A stretch of DNA of 42,512 nucleotides from a virus, in the IMG/VR virus record IMGVR_UViG_3300042922_000700, positions 1-42,512 of that record. One strand, 5' to 3'. Positions 1 through 6,916 of this stretch are shown here, piece by piece; positions within the stretch are counted from its first letter, which is position 1; each line of letters starts with the position of its first letter. The translations under genes and the position numbers were made by a program. The notes below the pieces were generated by a model that was not told the origin of the DNA, did not search any database, and worked only from the letters and a program-made list of their open reading frames with translations.

Positions 1-8
1 ACGCACGC

Positions 9-38
9 TTGACATGGCGGTAATTACCGACGTACGGT
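9..38 (+). promoter_or_regulatory. Early rightward promoter
   Basis: A consensus -35 box TTGACA (9-14) is followed after 18 bp by TACGGT (33-38), and an ATG begins 6 nt after the -10 box. A transcript from here would be leaderless and would drive the whole early operon. The promoter at 40274-40303 on the other strand has the same -35, the same 18-bp spacer and the same 6-nt gap to an ATG. Confidence 0.75.
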
Positions 39-60
39 CTACCCATGTCAGAAATTACCG
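13..60 (+). promoter_or_regulatory. Paired operators overlapping the early promoter and first start codon
   Basis: Two 17-bp copies of one motif lie at 13-29 and 44-60, 31 bp (about three helical turns) apart and identical at 14 of 17 positions. The first contains a perfect 12-bp palindrome CGGTAATTACCG (18-29) between -35 and -10; the second covers the start codon. A third copy occurs on the minus strand at 40283-40299. The position suggests a repressor or Cro-type binding site; the protein that binds is not known. Confidence 0.65.
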
Positions 61-386
61 CCCTCAACTACAAGCAGCAGCTCGCTGCGGCAGTCAGAGC
101 CGAGTGGGGTCGCCTCGGACTGAGCCGCACGGAGTTCCAGAAGGTTATCGGTCGCAGCCGACCTACTGCCGCGAGCAGATGGGAAGGCGAGTCCGACTAC
201 ATCGCATCCGAGCTTGAGAAGATCGCTTCTCGCTTGGGTATCACCCCCTACAACCTCAACGAGTCCGCCGCCCTGGGTGTTCGGTTCGCTGAGAGCAACA
301 CCACGGACGACGAGGTGGCGCGGATTACCCCGCCCGTCGACGTGTACGCCCAGCCCGCCCGCTCGAAGGCGCGGAGGGCATCATGA
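45..386 (+). CDS. Helix-turn-helix regulator (Cro- or repressor-like)
   Basis: This is a 113-residue protein with an XRE-like helix-turn-helix in its first ~75 residues (LSRTEFQKVIGRSRPTAASR followed by a helix ending ASRLGITPYNL) and a polar, proline-containing tail. The ATG lies 6 nt after the -10 box, so the mRNA is probably leaderless. An operator copy overlaps the start codon, which suggests autoregulation. It is the first gene of the early operon and overlaps the HNH gene by ATGA. Its position on the lytic side suggests a Cro-like role, but no other repressor is visible in the window, so it could be the immunity repressor itself. The DNA-binding fold is fairly certain; the role is inference. 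Confidence 0.7.
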   Translation: MSEITALNYKQQLAAAVRAEWGRLGLSRTEFQKVIGRSRPTAASRWEGESDYIASELEKIASRLGITPYNLNESAALGVRFAESNTTDDEVARITPPVDVYAQPARSKARRAS

Positions 387-802
387 CCGAGTCGTCTGTA
401 TTCGACCTGCCGGCTAACATGCGCTCCAAGGTCACGCTTCACCTCGAGTCCTACTGCTGGATTTGGAGCGGTGCGGTCAACAGCCGCGGCTACGGCTGCG
501 TGTCGGTAAAGGGCAAGTCGCACCTCGCCCACCGATTCGCGTACCAGATGCTCGTCGGCCCCATCGCTGACGGCATGACGATCGATCACATCTGCGAGAT
601 CAAGCGCTGCATCAACCCGGCGCACCTGCAGCAGATGGAACGCGGCCTGAACGTGCAGATGGTCGGTGTTCGGGAGCAGGCCCGGCGCGAGGCTGAGCGA
701 CCCGCGGTGATGCTCGGCCCGGATCCTCTGGCTTTCTACATGCACCAGATCCTCAATGAGTGGTCCGCTGAACTCGCTCAGCTTTCGGAGGCGTCATCAT
801 GA
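383..802 (+). CDS. HNH endonuclease (HNH_3 type)
   Basis: This 139-residue protein has the HNH_3 layout: CWIWSG near residue 25, H50 in LAHR, then DHICEIKRCINPAHL with D68, H69, C71, C76, N78 and H81. The family makes nicks or double-strand breaks in DNA, often as free-standing homing enzymes in phages. The ATG overlaps the stop of the HTH gene and has GGAGG just upstream. The last 50 residues have no recognised domain. Two relatives lie at 8267 and 12799; unlike them, this copy lacks extra zinc knuckles and is translationally coupled on both sides. Confidence 0.85.
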   Translation: MTESSVFDLPANMRSKVTLHLESYCWIWSGAVNSRGYGCVSVKGKSHLAHRFAYQMLVGPIADGMTIDHICEIKRCINPAHLQQMERGLNVQMVGVREQARREAERPAVMLGPDPLAFYMHQILNEWSAELAQLSEASS

Positions 803-1023
803 ACGGCCTTGATCTGCTCATCTGGATCGTCTGCCTGCTGTTCCTGTACGGCTGCGTGTTGATCGCGAACGCTCTCGACAACGCACCCCGCATTTCTGAA
901 ACGGATCCGGCCGGCATCTCACACCTGGATGCGCTCGATGGTGTGGGTTGGTCGCTTCAGGATTCTGTGGCGCATGAGGCACGGATGACGGCGCGTGCTG
1001 AACGAATCGGCGGCGCATCATGA
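799..1023 (+). CDS. Small membrane protein
   Basis: The protein has 74 residues. Residues ~4-26 form one hydrophobic span (begins LDLLIWIVCLLFLYG), followed by a polar, acidic tail, so the likely topology is N-out with a cytoplasmic C-terminus. ATGA overlaps on both sides place it firmly in the early operon, and GGAGG precedes the ATG. I recognise no family. Confidence 0.65.
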   Translation: MNGLDLLIWIVCLLFLYGCVLIANALDNAPRISETDPAGISHLDALDGVGWSLQDSVAHEARMTARAERIGGAS

Positions 1024-1394
1024 CCATCTACTCGTCACGCACACCCCGGGACCTCAACCACGATCCTGAGCCGTATCGCTATTCGATCTGGCGCAACACG
1101 GATGGCAACTCCGCGGGCTACGACTTCGATGCGGTGTTCGCGCACGATCCCCGGGAACGGTTCGATCATGTGCAGCACAACCAGCCGAACCCGATACTGA
1201 TCGAGTTCCGAGCATCGTTCGAGGATGACGCCGATCTCGATGGGTGGGTCGAAGCGATGTTGACGGCGCTGACAGACCCCGGCGATTGGGGCCTTCCCAA
1301 CTCTGTCTACGACGGCACGGACGAGGAAGTCGCCCATGCCTACGCGGTCATCACTCGGTTAGCCGGCCTATCTGCGGATAGCGCTTCCCCCTGA
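1020..1394 (+). CDS. Conserved hypothetical protein, paralogue of the 3292 gene
   Basis: This acidic 124-residue protein has no recognised domain. It shares an order of motifs with the 121-residue product at 3292-3657: a tyrosine-containing N-terminus, an acidic HDP or HDPR stretch, then HNQPNPILIEFR here against HNKPNPILVEFR there, then a tryptophan-rich part ending in an alanine-rich helix (AYAVITRLAGL against ARAVLDRVARM). The two probably arose by duplication. It is the last gene before a 368-bp stretch without a clear gene. Confidence 0.65.
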   Translation: MTIYSSRTPRDLNHDPEPYRYSIWRNTDGNSAGYDFDAVFAHDPRERFDHVQHNQPNPILIEFRASFEDDADLDGWVEAMLTALTDPGDWGLPNSVYDGTDEEVAHAYAVITRLAGLSADSASP

Positions 1395-1762
1395 GACCAC
1401 TTCGTTTCGGCCTTTTCCGGTGTCGCATCCGGACTAGGCGCTAATCGTCGCGCAACCAGCGGCGATGAACCAGAACAACACCACATAGCTGTTTGACGGA
1501 TTCCGATCCCCGCTCAGGGGCCGGTCAGTAGCCAAACGGCGACACATAGAACCACCAAAGACGGGGTCTCGGTTTGAGCGCGGGCCTGTGGGGTGGGAGA
1601 TCAATCAAACGCAGGCTGCGCTAGTGACCCCCGTTCGCGGGGATAGGGGTGCAGGACCGGGCCACACGGGCAATCAGTGGCGGCGCATGCATGAGCCGGG
1701 AGTTGTTGCCCCCCGCCAGACCGTCGGGCTGGATGCGCACACAGAACAGAGAAGGGACCGTA
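1395..1762 (+). other. Non-coding stretch with tetraloop hairpin
   Basis: I see no credible reading frame in these 368 bases. A compact hairpin, CCCCG-TTCG-CGGGG, sits at 1629-1642 without a U tract, so it is not a simple terminator. The 19-mer tggggtgggagatcaatca (1589-1607) recurs exactly, inverted, at 14674-14692, in the only other similar gap of the early region. The stretch may hold a small RNA or a leader for the following gene, but no good promoter is visible. Confidence 0.4.
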
Positions 1763-2050
1763 ATGATCGCAACGAGCACAACAGACGAACGGTTCGAGGC
1801 GTCGCAACGCATGAACCAGAAGCGCATGACGAAGGCGGAGCTGGCGCGCTTGGCAGAGATGGTACGCCGCGCGACGAAGAGCCTCGATGAAGCCGTCAGG
1901 TACGAGAGCACAAGCGCGAAGCACCCGGTGGCGCTCAAGCACGAAGAGATCGCTGAAGCACAACTGGATGCCGCGATTCTTTACCTCGCCGAAATCCGTA
2001 GCCGCGTCACACCCGGGCCGGTTATGCGTGCTGACGGGACTATCCGATGA
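1763..2050 (+). CDS. Hypothetical helical protein
   Basis: The protein has 95 residues and is charged and strongly helical (KAELARLAEMVRRATKSLDE and following). ATG 1763 was chosen because GAAGGGA precedes it at a good distance; the open frame extends upstream to 1649 without a better start. The 3' end overlaps the next small gene by 4 nt. No family was recognised. Confidence 0.6.
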   Translation: MIATSTTDERFEASQRMNQKRMTKAELARLAEMVRRATKSLDEAVRYESTSAKHPVALKHEEIAEAQLDAAILYLAEIRSRVTPGPVMRADGTIR

Positions 2051-2181
2051 GAGCGACGCCGTGGGTTGTGCGTGATGCGCGTGACCGTGTCATTGAAGCG
2101 TTCCCGGACCGGTGGGCTGCGGAGGACTACATGGATGGTCGACCCGGGCTCTGGCTCGACTGGCAAGGAGAAACCGAATGA
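2047..2181 (+). CDS. Small hypothetical protein (44 aa)
   Basis: This short gene fills the gap between its neighbours exactly, with ATGA overlaps at both ends. The product starts MRATPWVVRDARD and ends in a tryptophan-rich segment (PGLWLDWQGETE). The layout RDARGRVI...A...Y..G..GLWL is common among small actinophage proteins of unknown role. Coupling at both ends is the main support. Confidence 0.6.
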   Translation: MRATPWVVRDARDRVIEAFPDRWAAEDYMDGRPGLWLDWQGETE

Positions 2182-2441
2182 ACATCACACCCGAACATGA
2201 GGCTCTTGCGTACACGATCCTCATGCATGACGCAGATCACCCCGACGGCTCTACGGACGATCTTGCTGCGGCGATCCATTCTGCGGGGTTTCGGCGGCCG
2301 ACCCCACCCACGGACGAACAGATCGACGCGGCGCTGGAAGAACTCATAGCCCGGATCAACAACGTCATCCAGCCGACACGGGGAACGATGCGTGCCGTCC
2401 TGGAGGCTGCTGCTCGGGTTGGAGGTGCCGGAAATGACTGA
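2178..2441 (+). CDS. Hypothetical protein with shared C-terminal tag
   Basis: This 87-residue protein starts MNITPEHEALAY and is acidic and helical in the middle. Its last residues, LEAAARVGGAGND, match the end of the unrelated product at 10097-10660 (LEAAARVGGAA), and the DNA is identical over 22 bases. AAGGAG precedes the ATG. No enzymatic motif is visible. Confidence 0.6.
   Translation: MNITPEHEALAYTILMHDADHPDGSTDDLAAAIHSAGFRRPTPPTDEQIDAALEELIARINNVIQPTRGTMRAVLEAAARVGGAGND
2401..2422 (+). repeat. 22-bp repeat at a gene 3' end (copy 1)
   Basis: These 22 bases encode LEAAARVG in the 2178 gene and recur exactly at 10626-10647 in the same frame, near the end of the 10097 gene. The two proteins are otherwise dissimilar. 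Confidence 0.7.
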
Positions 2442-2619
2442 GTTGACGCGTGCTGAAGAGTTCCTAGCCGTCCTCGCCGTCACCAACAAGCACGAACCCC
2501 TACCCATGGGAAAACTCGCGTGGCGTGACCGATTCGACGCATGGTGCCGGCGCGTGGGACCCGCACTACTACCCGTACCAGTCGGCCTACTCATCGCAGC
2601 AGGAGTGATCTACCGATGA
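2434..2619 (+). CDS. Small C-tail-anchored membrane protein
   Basis: The protein has 61 residues: a charged N-terminal part (MTELTRAEEFLAVL) and one hydrophobic span at the C-terminus (ALLPVPVGLLIAAGVIY). It overlaps the previous gene by 8 nt and the next by 4 nt. The single terminal span suggests a tail-anchored protein. Function unknown. Confidence 0.6.
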   Translation: MTELTRAEEFLAVLAVTNKHEPLPMGKLAWRDRFDAWCRRVGPALLPVPVGLLIAAGVIYR

Positions 2620-3188
2620 ACGAATTTCAAGCAAGCAACGGCATCACAATCAGCATCTCATCCATCGGCAGCATCACGGCTCGCGTCGAGCGTGGTGGCC
2701 CGGAACTGTTCATCGCCAACGAGATGGTCGTGCCGGCTCTGCGCGAGTTCTTCCGGGCTGAGGAAGACGAACGCGTCGGACGGTGGCGCTGGCCCCAAGA
2801 CCCGGGTATCACCGTGCGAATCGCCCCCAAGCACGCGCAGCACTACGACGCAGCCAGCGTGACCGTGATGATTCAGCAGGACTCAGACGGGTACGTCGGC
2901 TACTACACGCGAGACAGGCTGCCTGAGATCACCGAGGGGACAGGCGGAATAGTCCGCGCTGGGCACGCCTACTTCGATGCTCACACTGAACGCGCGCCCT
3001 GGCATGACGCTCGGCCGGGCGAGGTATGGCTGCTGTCGATCGAAGGTGTCGAATCGGCCTTCTATCCGTCGAAGTCGTTGGACCGCGCGTTTACTCCGGT
3101 TGCGCCGAACACAGGACGTACCGCGGTCGGGTTCGAGTCGTTCGAGATCGAAGCGGGTCGCCGCATCTGGCCTGAGGACGATTCGTGA
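2616..3188 (+). CDS. Hypothetical early protein (190 aa)
   Basis: The first ~45 residues look like a beta-rich repeat of hydrophobic and polar residues (ITISISSIGSITARVE); the rest is mixed, with several tryptophans and FESFEIEAGRRIWPEDD at the end. No signal peptide or membrane span is seen. It lies in the tightly packed early operon with 4-nt overlaps on both sides. I do not recognise the family. Confidence 0.6.
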   Translation: MNEFQASNGITISISSIGSITARVERGGPELFIANEMVVPALREFFRAEEDERVGRWRWPQDPGITVRIAPKHAQHYDAASVTVMIQQDSDGYVGYYTRDRLPEITEGTGGIVRAGHAYFDAHTERAPWHDARPGEVWLLSIEGVESAFYPSKSLDRAFTPVAPNTGRTAVGFESFEIEAGRRIWPEDDS

Positions 3189-3295
3189 CTGCCGTGTTTG
3201 TGGCGGTCGCAACCAACCCGTTCATCATCATCGCCACCCTCACCCTGCTCGTCCCATACGCGCTACACGTCAGCGAAACCAGGAGACACAAATGA
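3185..3295 (+). CDS. Very small membrane protein (36 aa)
   Basis: A GTG start overlaps the preceding stop, and the TGA overlaps the next ATG, so the frame exactly bridges two genes. The product is almost entirely one membrane span (VATNPFIIIATLTLLVPYAL) with a short basic tail ending ETRRHK. Small single-span proteins of this kind are common in actinophage early regions; the role is unknown. Confidence 0.55.
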   Translation: MTAVFVAVATNPFIIIATLTLLVPYALHVSETRRHK

Positions 3296-3657
3296 TGTTC
3301 GCATCCAAGGCGCTGCCAGACCGATTCCCGTACCGCGTGGGCGCTGTCCGTCTCGCATACGAGGGGACGTTGAACGGCGCCCGCACCGAACACGATCCGC
3401 GACCTCACGACCAAGCGATGCACAACAAGCCGAACCCCATCCTGGTCGAGTTCCGTCGGATGGTCGACGAGGACTGGGACATCCGTCCCGGTGAACTCGG
3501 CTACTACGCCGAAGCGTGGGTCGACCTGTTCAAGGAAGACCCGCACATGGAAAGCCCCGCGAACTGGGGCAGCCTCGCTCTCACGTCTAAGCCTGCGGCC
3601 GATCATGCACGCGCGGTCCTTGATCGCGTCGCTCGGATGTACGAGGTCGACCTGTGA
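3292..3657 (+). CDS. Conserved hypothetical protein, paralogue of the 1020 gene
   Basis: The protein has 121 residues. AGGAG at 3281-3285 sets the start at ATG 3292; a second ATG follows directly. It shares HNKPNPILVEFR and the alanine-rich C-terminal helix with the product at 1020-1394. The central part is acidic and aromatic (WDIRPGELGYYAEAWVDLF). No catalytic motif is visible. Confidence 0.65.
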   Translation: MMFASKALPDRFPYRVGAVRLAYEGTLNGARTEHDPRPHDQAMHNKPNPILVEFRRMVDEDWDIRPGELGYYAEAWVDLFKEDPHMESPANWGSLALTSKPAADHARAVLDRVARMYEVDL

Positions 3658-4019
3658 CGGCCGCGACCCACTCCGACATGGCGCAGATCCGGGAAGACCA
3701 CGCACTCACCGCCGCCACCCTCGAAGACACCGCACACGCCAAAACCGGTCACACGTTCGGCGTCTCATGGCGTCAAGGATTCAGAACCGGATTCTGGCAA
3801 GCCGTCGAGTACGTGCTGACACTGCAGCAGAGCATCGACGACCTGAGTGCCGGCGAACTACTCGCCGAACTCCGCAAAGGCCCCGGATCCATCTACTGGC
3901 CCGTCAAAGCCGATGATCCCAATTTTCATGCTGACTGCCCCAGGTGCCACGTACGCGTCCTCATCGACCGTGAAGGCATCTGCTACCAATGCGGCCACGA
4001 ATTCCAGGAGCAGGAATGA
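3654..4019 (+). CDS. Zinc-ribbon hypothetical protein
   Basis: This is a 121-residue protein with a helical N-terminal two thirds and a C-terminal zinc ribbon: CPRCHVRV near residue 99 and CYQCGHEF near residue 113. A GTG start overlaps the preceding stop. It lies directly upstream of the recombination genes and ends in the exonuclease ATG, so a link to DNA metabolism is plausible but unproven. Confidence 0.65.
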   Translation: MTAATHSDMAQIREDHALTAATLEDTAHAKTGHTFGVSWRQGFRTGFWQAVEYVLTLQQSIDDLSAGELLAELRKGPGSIYWPVKADDPNFHADCPRCHVRVLIDREGICYQCGHEFQEQE

Positions 4020-4837
4020 CCATCGACCATCACATGCCAGACGATATCTACCATTCGCGCCCCGAGCTCTCGAGCACCGGGGCGCGATCACTTCTACACC
4101 AGTTCAAAGGGTCACCCGCGAAGTTCCAATGGCGGCGCACGCACCCGCGGACGTCGAGATCGTTCGACATTGGTCACGCCGTCCACGCGAAGGTGCTGGG
4201 TACTGGGTTGCAGGCGATCGCGTACCCGGAAGAACTGCTCGCGGCTAACGGTGCAGCATCCACGAAGGCCGCGAAGGAATGGGCGCTCGAGCAGCGTGAC
4301 GCCGGGTTCGTCCCCATGAAAGCCGTCGAAGTATTGGTCATCGGGAAAATCACCGAAGCCGTACTCGCCAACCGTGAAGCACGCACCATCCTCGAGCAGC
4401 CACACCGGGAAACGTCGATCTTCTCGACGTCGCCTGAGGGTGTAGCAATGCGGGCCCGGTTCGACATCTACGGGGACACGGACGCCGCGGACCTCAAGAC
4501 CACCAACGACGCGTCACCCCGCGGCTTCAACCACCACGTCGTCGAGTACGGGTATTTCGTTCAAGAGGCCTGGTATCGCGACACCCACAGATTCGAGACC
4601 GGCGCAGAGCTCGACACGTTCAAGTTCATCGCCGTCGAGACGTCCGGACCCTATCAAGTCGCCGTCTACGACCTCGACATCATCTACCGCGACATCGGTA
4701 AGAAGCTCGCACAAGAAGCGCGGGACACCTACCAGCGGTGCACCGAAACCGGTCTGTGGCCCGGCATCGAAGGCGAACTACTCGCCCCACCCAACTGGCT
4801 GCTCAACGAACACGAAGACATGGAGTTGCAACTGTGA
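4016..4837 (+). CDS. RecB-like PD-(D/E)XK exonuclease
   Basis: This 273-residue protein resembles the RecE/exonuclease VIII group of phage recombination nucleases, which digest one DNA strand to make 3' tails for annealing. Visible elements: LSSTGARSLL near residue 18, GHAVH with H56, RARFDIYG with D150, AADLKTT with D159 and K161, and FVQEAWY near 181, which fit the active-site series of this fold (H, D, D-x-K, Q-x3-Y). It starts at ATG 4016, inside the end of the zinc-ribbon gene. The next two genes look like its partner and a RusA resolvase. Confidence 0.8.
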   Translation: MTIDHHMPDDIYHSRPELSSTGARSLLHQFKGSPAKFQWRRTHPRTSRSFDIGHAVHAKVLGTGLQAIAYPEELLAANGAASTKAAKEWALEQRDAGFVPMKAVEVLVIGKITEAVLANREARTILEQPHRETSIFSTSPEGVAMRARFDIYGDTDAADLKTTNDASPRGFNHHVVEYGYFVQEAWYRDTHRFETGAELDTFKFIAVETSGPYQVAVYDLDIIYRDIGKKLAQEARDTYQRCTETGLWPGIEGELLAPPNWLLNEHEDMELQL

Positions 4838-5397
4838 AGATCACCGCCGAACCCCGATCCGATCAATGGAACGCAGATGACTTCGCCGGCGGGCCCCGCA
4901 CCTTCACCATCGCGGGCGTAGTCCCCGGTAAAGCCGAGCAGAAGTACGACATCCAACTTGTCGAGGGAGAAGGTCGCGTCTGGCGTCCACCGCTCACCAT
5001 GCTTCGTGTTCTAGTCGCGGCTTGGTCCGACGAGGCCGAAACATGGAAGGGGCGACGGGTCACGCTTTACACGGACCCGACAATTCGTTTCGGCCGCGAT
5101 GTCGTTGGCGGCATCCGCATCTCGCACCTCAGCGGCATCGAGAAGCCGCTGCAGATCGCCTCCACGGTGACAAGGGGCAAGCGAGCCACCCTGACCGTAC
5201 AGCCGCTCGCGGATGCGCCGCCGACTGAGGACCGAGCAGCAACGGCCATCACCGCGCTCAGGAACGCCCCCACGATCACAGAGCTCGAGAAATTGTGGGC
5301 GCGCGTGCTGGGTGGCGGGTTGGACAGTGTTCCCGCGGTGAAGGCAGCGTATGACGACCGTGCGAAGGTGCTGTCCGGGATGGCGGCGGAACAGTGA
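4834..5397 (+). CDS. Putative recombination-partner protein
   Basis: The protein has 187 residues with a GTG start coupled to the exonuclease stop. The beta-rich core (RTFTIAGVVPGKAEQKY, then KGRRVTLYTDPTIRFG and GGIRISHLSGI) suggests an OB-like or annealing fold, and a helical C-terminal part follows after residue 130. I cannot name the family from sequence. Its place between a RecB-like exonuclease and RusA suggests a DNA-binding role in phage recombination; this is inference from context. Confidence 0.55.
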   Translation: MKITAEPRSDQWNADDFAGGPRTFTIAGVVPGKAEQKYDIQLVEGEGRVWRPPLTMLRVLVAAWSDEAETWKGRRVTLYTDPTIRFGRDVVGGIRISHLSGIEKPLQIASTVTRGKRATLTVQPLADAPPTEDRAATAITALRNAPTITELEKLWARVLGGGLDSVPAVKAAYDDRAKVLSGMAAEQ

Positions 5398-5825
5398 CCG
5401 TCACGATCGCTGTCGAGGGCATCCCAGCACCTCAGGGGTCGAAGGTCAGAACGCGTTACGGGATGTTCGAGTCGTCGAAACGGGTGAAGCCGTGGCGGGA
5501 TCTCGTCAAACAGGCAGCGTCCATCCGTGCTGACGAGCTCGGGTTACTCGGACCGTTGCAGCAGCCGTATCGGGTGGAGGTGTGGTTCTACATCGCCAAG
5601 CCCCGCACGACTCGAGCGAAGTACCCCGTCGCTCCAACTGTGGGCGATCTCGACAAGTTGGTGCGCAGTTCGCTCGACGCACTCACACAATCCGGACTCA
5701 TCGAAGACGACCGGTTCATCACCCAACTCGAAGCATTCAAGGAATGGGCGGGTGCAGGCGAAAAACCAGGAGCAATCATCCGCGTCACCGAACTCAGTAC
5801 GGCACACCCGAAAGAAGGAGATTGA
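5394..5825 (+). CDS. rusA: RusA-family Holliday junction resolvase
   Basis: This is a 143-residue protein of typical RusA length. The family cuts four-way junctions with symmetric nicks as a dimer. The signature runs from residue 84: GDLDKLVRSSLDALTQSGL, then IEDDRFI, supplying the conserved acidic residues D85, D87, D95 and D105/D106. The N-terminus VEGIPAPQGSKVRT is also typical. The GTG start overlaps the preceding stop. It would resolve junctions made by the upstream exonuclease and partner, or during replication and packaging. Confidence 0.88.
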   Translation: MTVTIAVEGIPAPQGSKVRTRYGMFESSKRVKPWRDLVKQAASIRADELGLLGPLQQPYRVEVWFYIAKPRTTRAKYPVAPTVGDLDKLVRSSLDALTQSGLIEDDRFITQLEAFKEWAGAGEKPGAIIRVTELSTAHPKEGD

Positions 5826-5826
5826 C

Positions 5827-6039
5827 ATGCGATTGACGACCATCTGGACCCTGCCCGCGATGACGGTGCGCGAGCGATTCCGCCGCACCAGCGAGTGGGC
5901 GGCGATCAAGGTCGCCTGGGCACTTCCGAGTCGGATCCTGTACTGGGCTGCGGTACGTGCTGCCGTGACTGTTGAGCCGAGCACCGACCCATCAAACGTG
6001 ACGGTCTCTCAGATGATGGCGACCATCGGCCACGACTGA
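5827..6039 (+). CDS. Small hypothetical protein, possibly membrane-associated
   Basis: The protein has 70 residues. AAAGGAG stands 8 nt before the ATG. The middle (KVAWALPSRILYWAAVRAAV) is a basic amphipathic or weakly hydrophobic helix. It is the last gene before the strong terminator at 6083, so it ends the first early transcription unit. No family recognised. Confidence 0.6.
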   Translation: MRLTTIWTLPAMTVRERFRRTSEWAAIKVAWALPSRILYWAAVRAAVTVEPSTDPSNVTVSQMMATIGHD

Positions 6040-6082
6040 GGCTGCCCACGCGGTCGATCAGTAGCCGCACCACAAGCAAGCG

Positions 6083-6116
6083 GGGCCCGTCGTACTGCTA
6101 ATACGACGGGCCCTTT
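6083..6116 (+). terminator. Rho-independent terminator ending the first early unit
   Basis: A perfect 12-bp stem (GGGCCCGTCGTA, 6083-6094, with 6102-6113) and a 7-nt loop are followed by TTTACT. It separates the recombination genes from the whiB-replication unit. Either readthrough or an unseen promoter must serve the genes downstream. Confidence 0.85.
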
Positions 6117-6143
6117 ACTCATCCCGTCTAGGAGGACGAACGA

Positions 6144-6182
6144 ATGAGCGAACCCATCATCCCATCCAGGTGCAGAGCATGA
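6144..6182 (+). CDS. Leader peptide upstream of whiB (12 aa)
   Basis: The frame MSEPIIPSRCRA has the strongest ribosome site of the area (AGGAGG, 10 nt upstream), while the whiB start itself has only a weak one. Its stop overlaps the whiB ATG (ATGA). This looks like a translational coupling leader; it may not have a function of its own. Confidence 0.5.
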   Translation: MSEPIIPSRCRA

Positions 6183-6403
6183 ACCTCGACCCGCTGCCCT
6201 GGATGGACGACGCGTCGTGCGCCAAGGAAAACCCGGCTTTGTGGTTCCCGGAGAAGGGCGATCGGAAGACCGTCGCACTCGCGAAAGCCATCTGCGCCGA
6301 ATGCCCCGTCCGCAAACAGTGCCGCACGTTCTCGCAAGAAACGAACGTCATCTACGGCATCTGGGGTGGCAAGTCACCACGCCACAAGGAGACCGCAGCA
6401 TGA
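6179..6403 (+). CDS. whiB: WhiB-family transcription factor
   Basis: This is a 74-residue iron-sulphur regulator. The four cysteines are C14, C39, C42 and C48 (CAECPVRKQC for the last three), followed by the WhiB turn GIWGGK at about 60. WhiB proteins bind a 4Fe-4S cluster and the principal sigma factor; phage copies can interfere with host WhiB control, as reported for mycobacteriophage TM4. ATG 6179 was preferred to GTG 6170 because of coupling to the 12-residue leader. The C-terminal basic tail (KSPRHKETAA) is short. Confidence 0.9.
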   Translation: MNLDPLPWMDDASCAKENPALWFPEKGDRKTVALAKAICAECPVRKQCRTFSQETNVIYGIWGGKSPRHKETAA

Positions 6404-6549
6404 CCCGCATCTACCCGTCCGCAGCGTTCCCAGACACCCAACCGCGCGACGAAAAAGACCACGAATGCGGTCGTTGCCGCACACCATGGGGTATTTCGAA
6501 CCCCCTCTGCCCAGGCCGGCGGGCGGAGGAAGGGCGAAGAAATGGCTAG
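6400..6549 (+). CDS. Small zinc-binding protein (49 aa)
   Basis: ATG 6400 overlaps the whiB stop. The product has CGRC in its middle (HECGRCRTPWG) and a further cysteine in LCPGRR, so it could bind zinc through three cysteines and a histidine. It overlaps the next gene by 8 nt. Role unknown. Confidence 0.55.
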   Translation: MTRIYPSAAFPDTQPRDEKDHECGRCRTPWGISNPLCPGRRAEEGRRNG

Positions 6550-6916
6550 CGGACTGCCCTGGGTTCGCATGGATTCAGACATCTACGCGAACCCCAAAGT
6601 CGCCGAGTTCGTCGACGCGCACGGACAGAAAGGACTCGCAGCACTAGCCGTCTGGCAGTTCGCGATCCAATACAGCGGCGCACACGCAACAGACGGGCAG
6701 ATCCACAAGGCCGTACTCCGCATGATCCACGGAACCCCAGTTCACGCGCGACTTCTCATCGAAGGCGGGTTCTTCACCGCGGACGAGAACGGGTGGGTCA
6801 TCGACGGCTACATCAACCATCAACCGTCACGCGCAACGACCGATGCGATCCGTGAGGCCAGATCCGAAGCGGGCCGGAAAGGCGCTGCGAAGCGCTGGGC
6901 AGGAGACGAAACGTGA
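6542..6916 (+). CDS. Replisome-organiser-like protein, N-terminal part
   Basis: The 124-residue product begins MASGLPWVRMDSDIYANPKV, like the N-terminal winged-helix region of phage replication initiators; it continues with a helical domain and ends in a basic tail (EAGRKGAAKRWAGD). It overlaps the next gene, which carries two further HTH motifs and the candidate origin. The pair may do the work of one longer initiator in other phages. GAGG-AAGGG precedes the ATG. The assignment rests on resemblance and context. Confidence 0.6.
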   Translation: MASGLPWVRMDSDIYANPKVAEFVDAHGQKGLAALAVWQFAIQYSGAHATDGQIHKAVLRMIHGTPVHARLLIEGGFFTADENGWVIDGYINHQPSRATTDAIREARSEAGRKGAAKRWAGDET

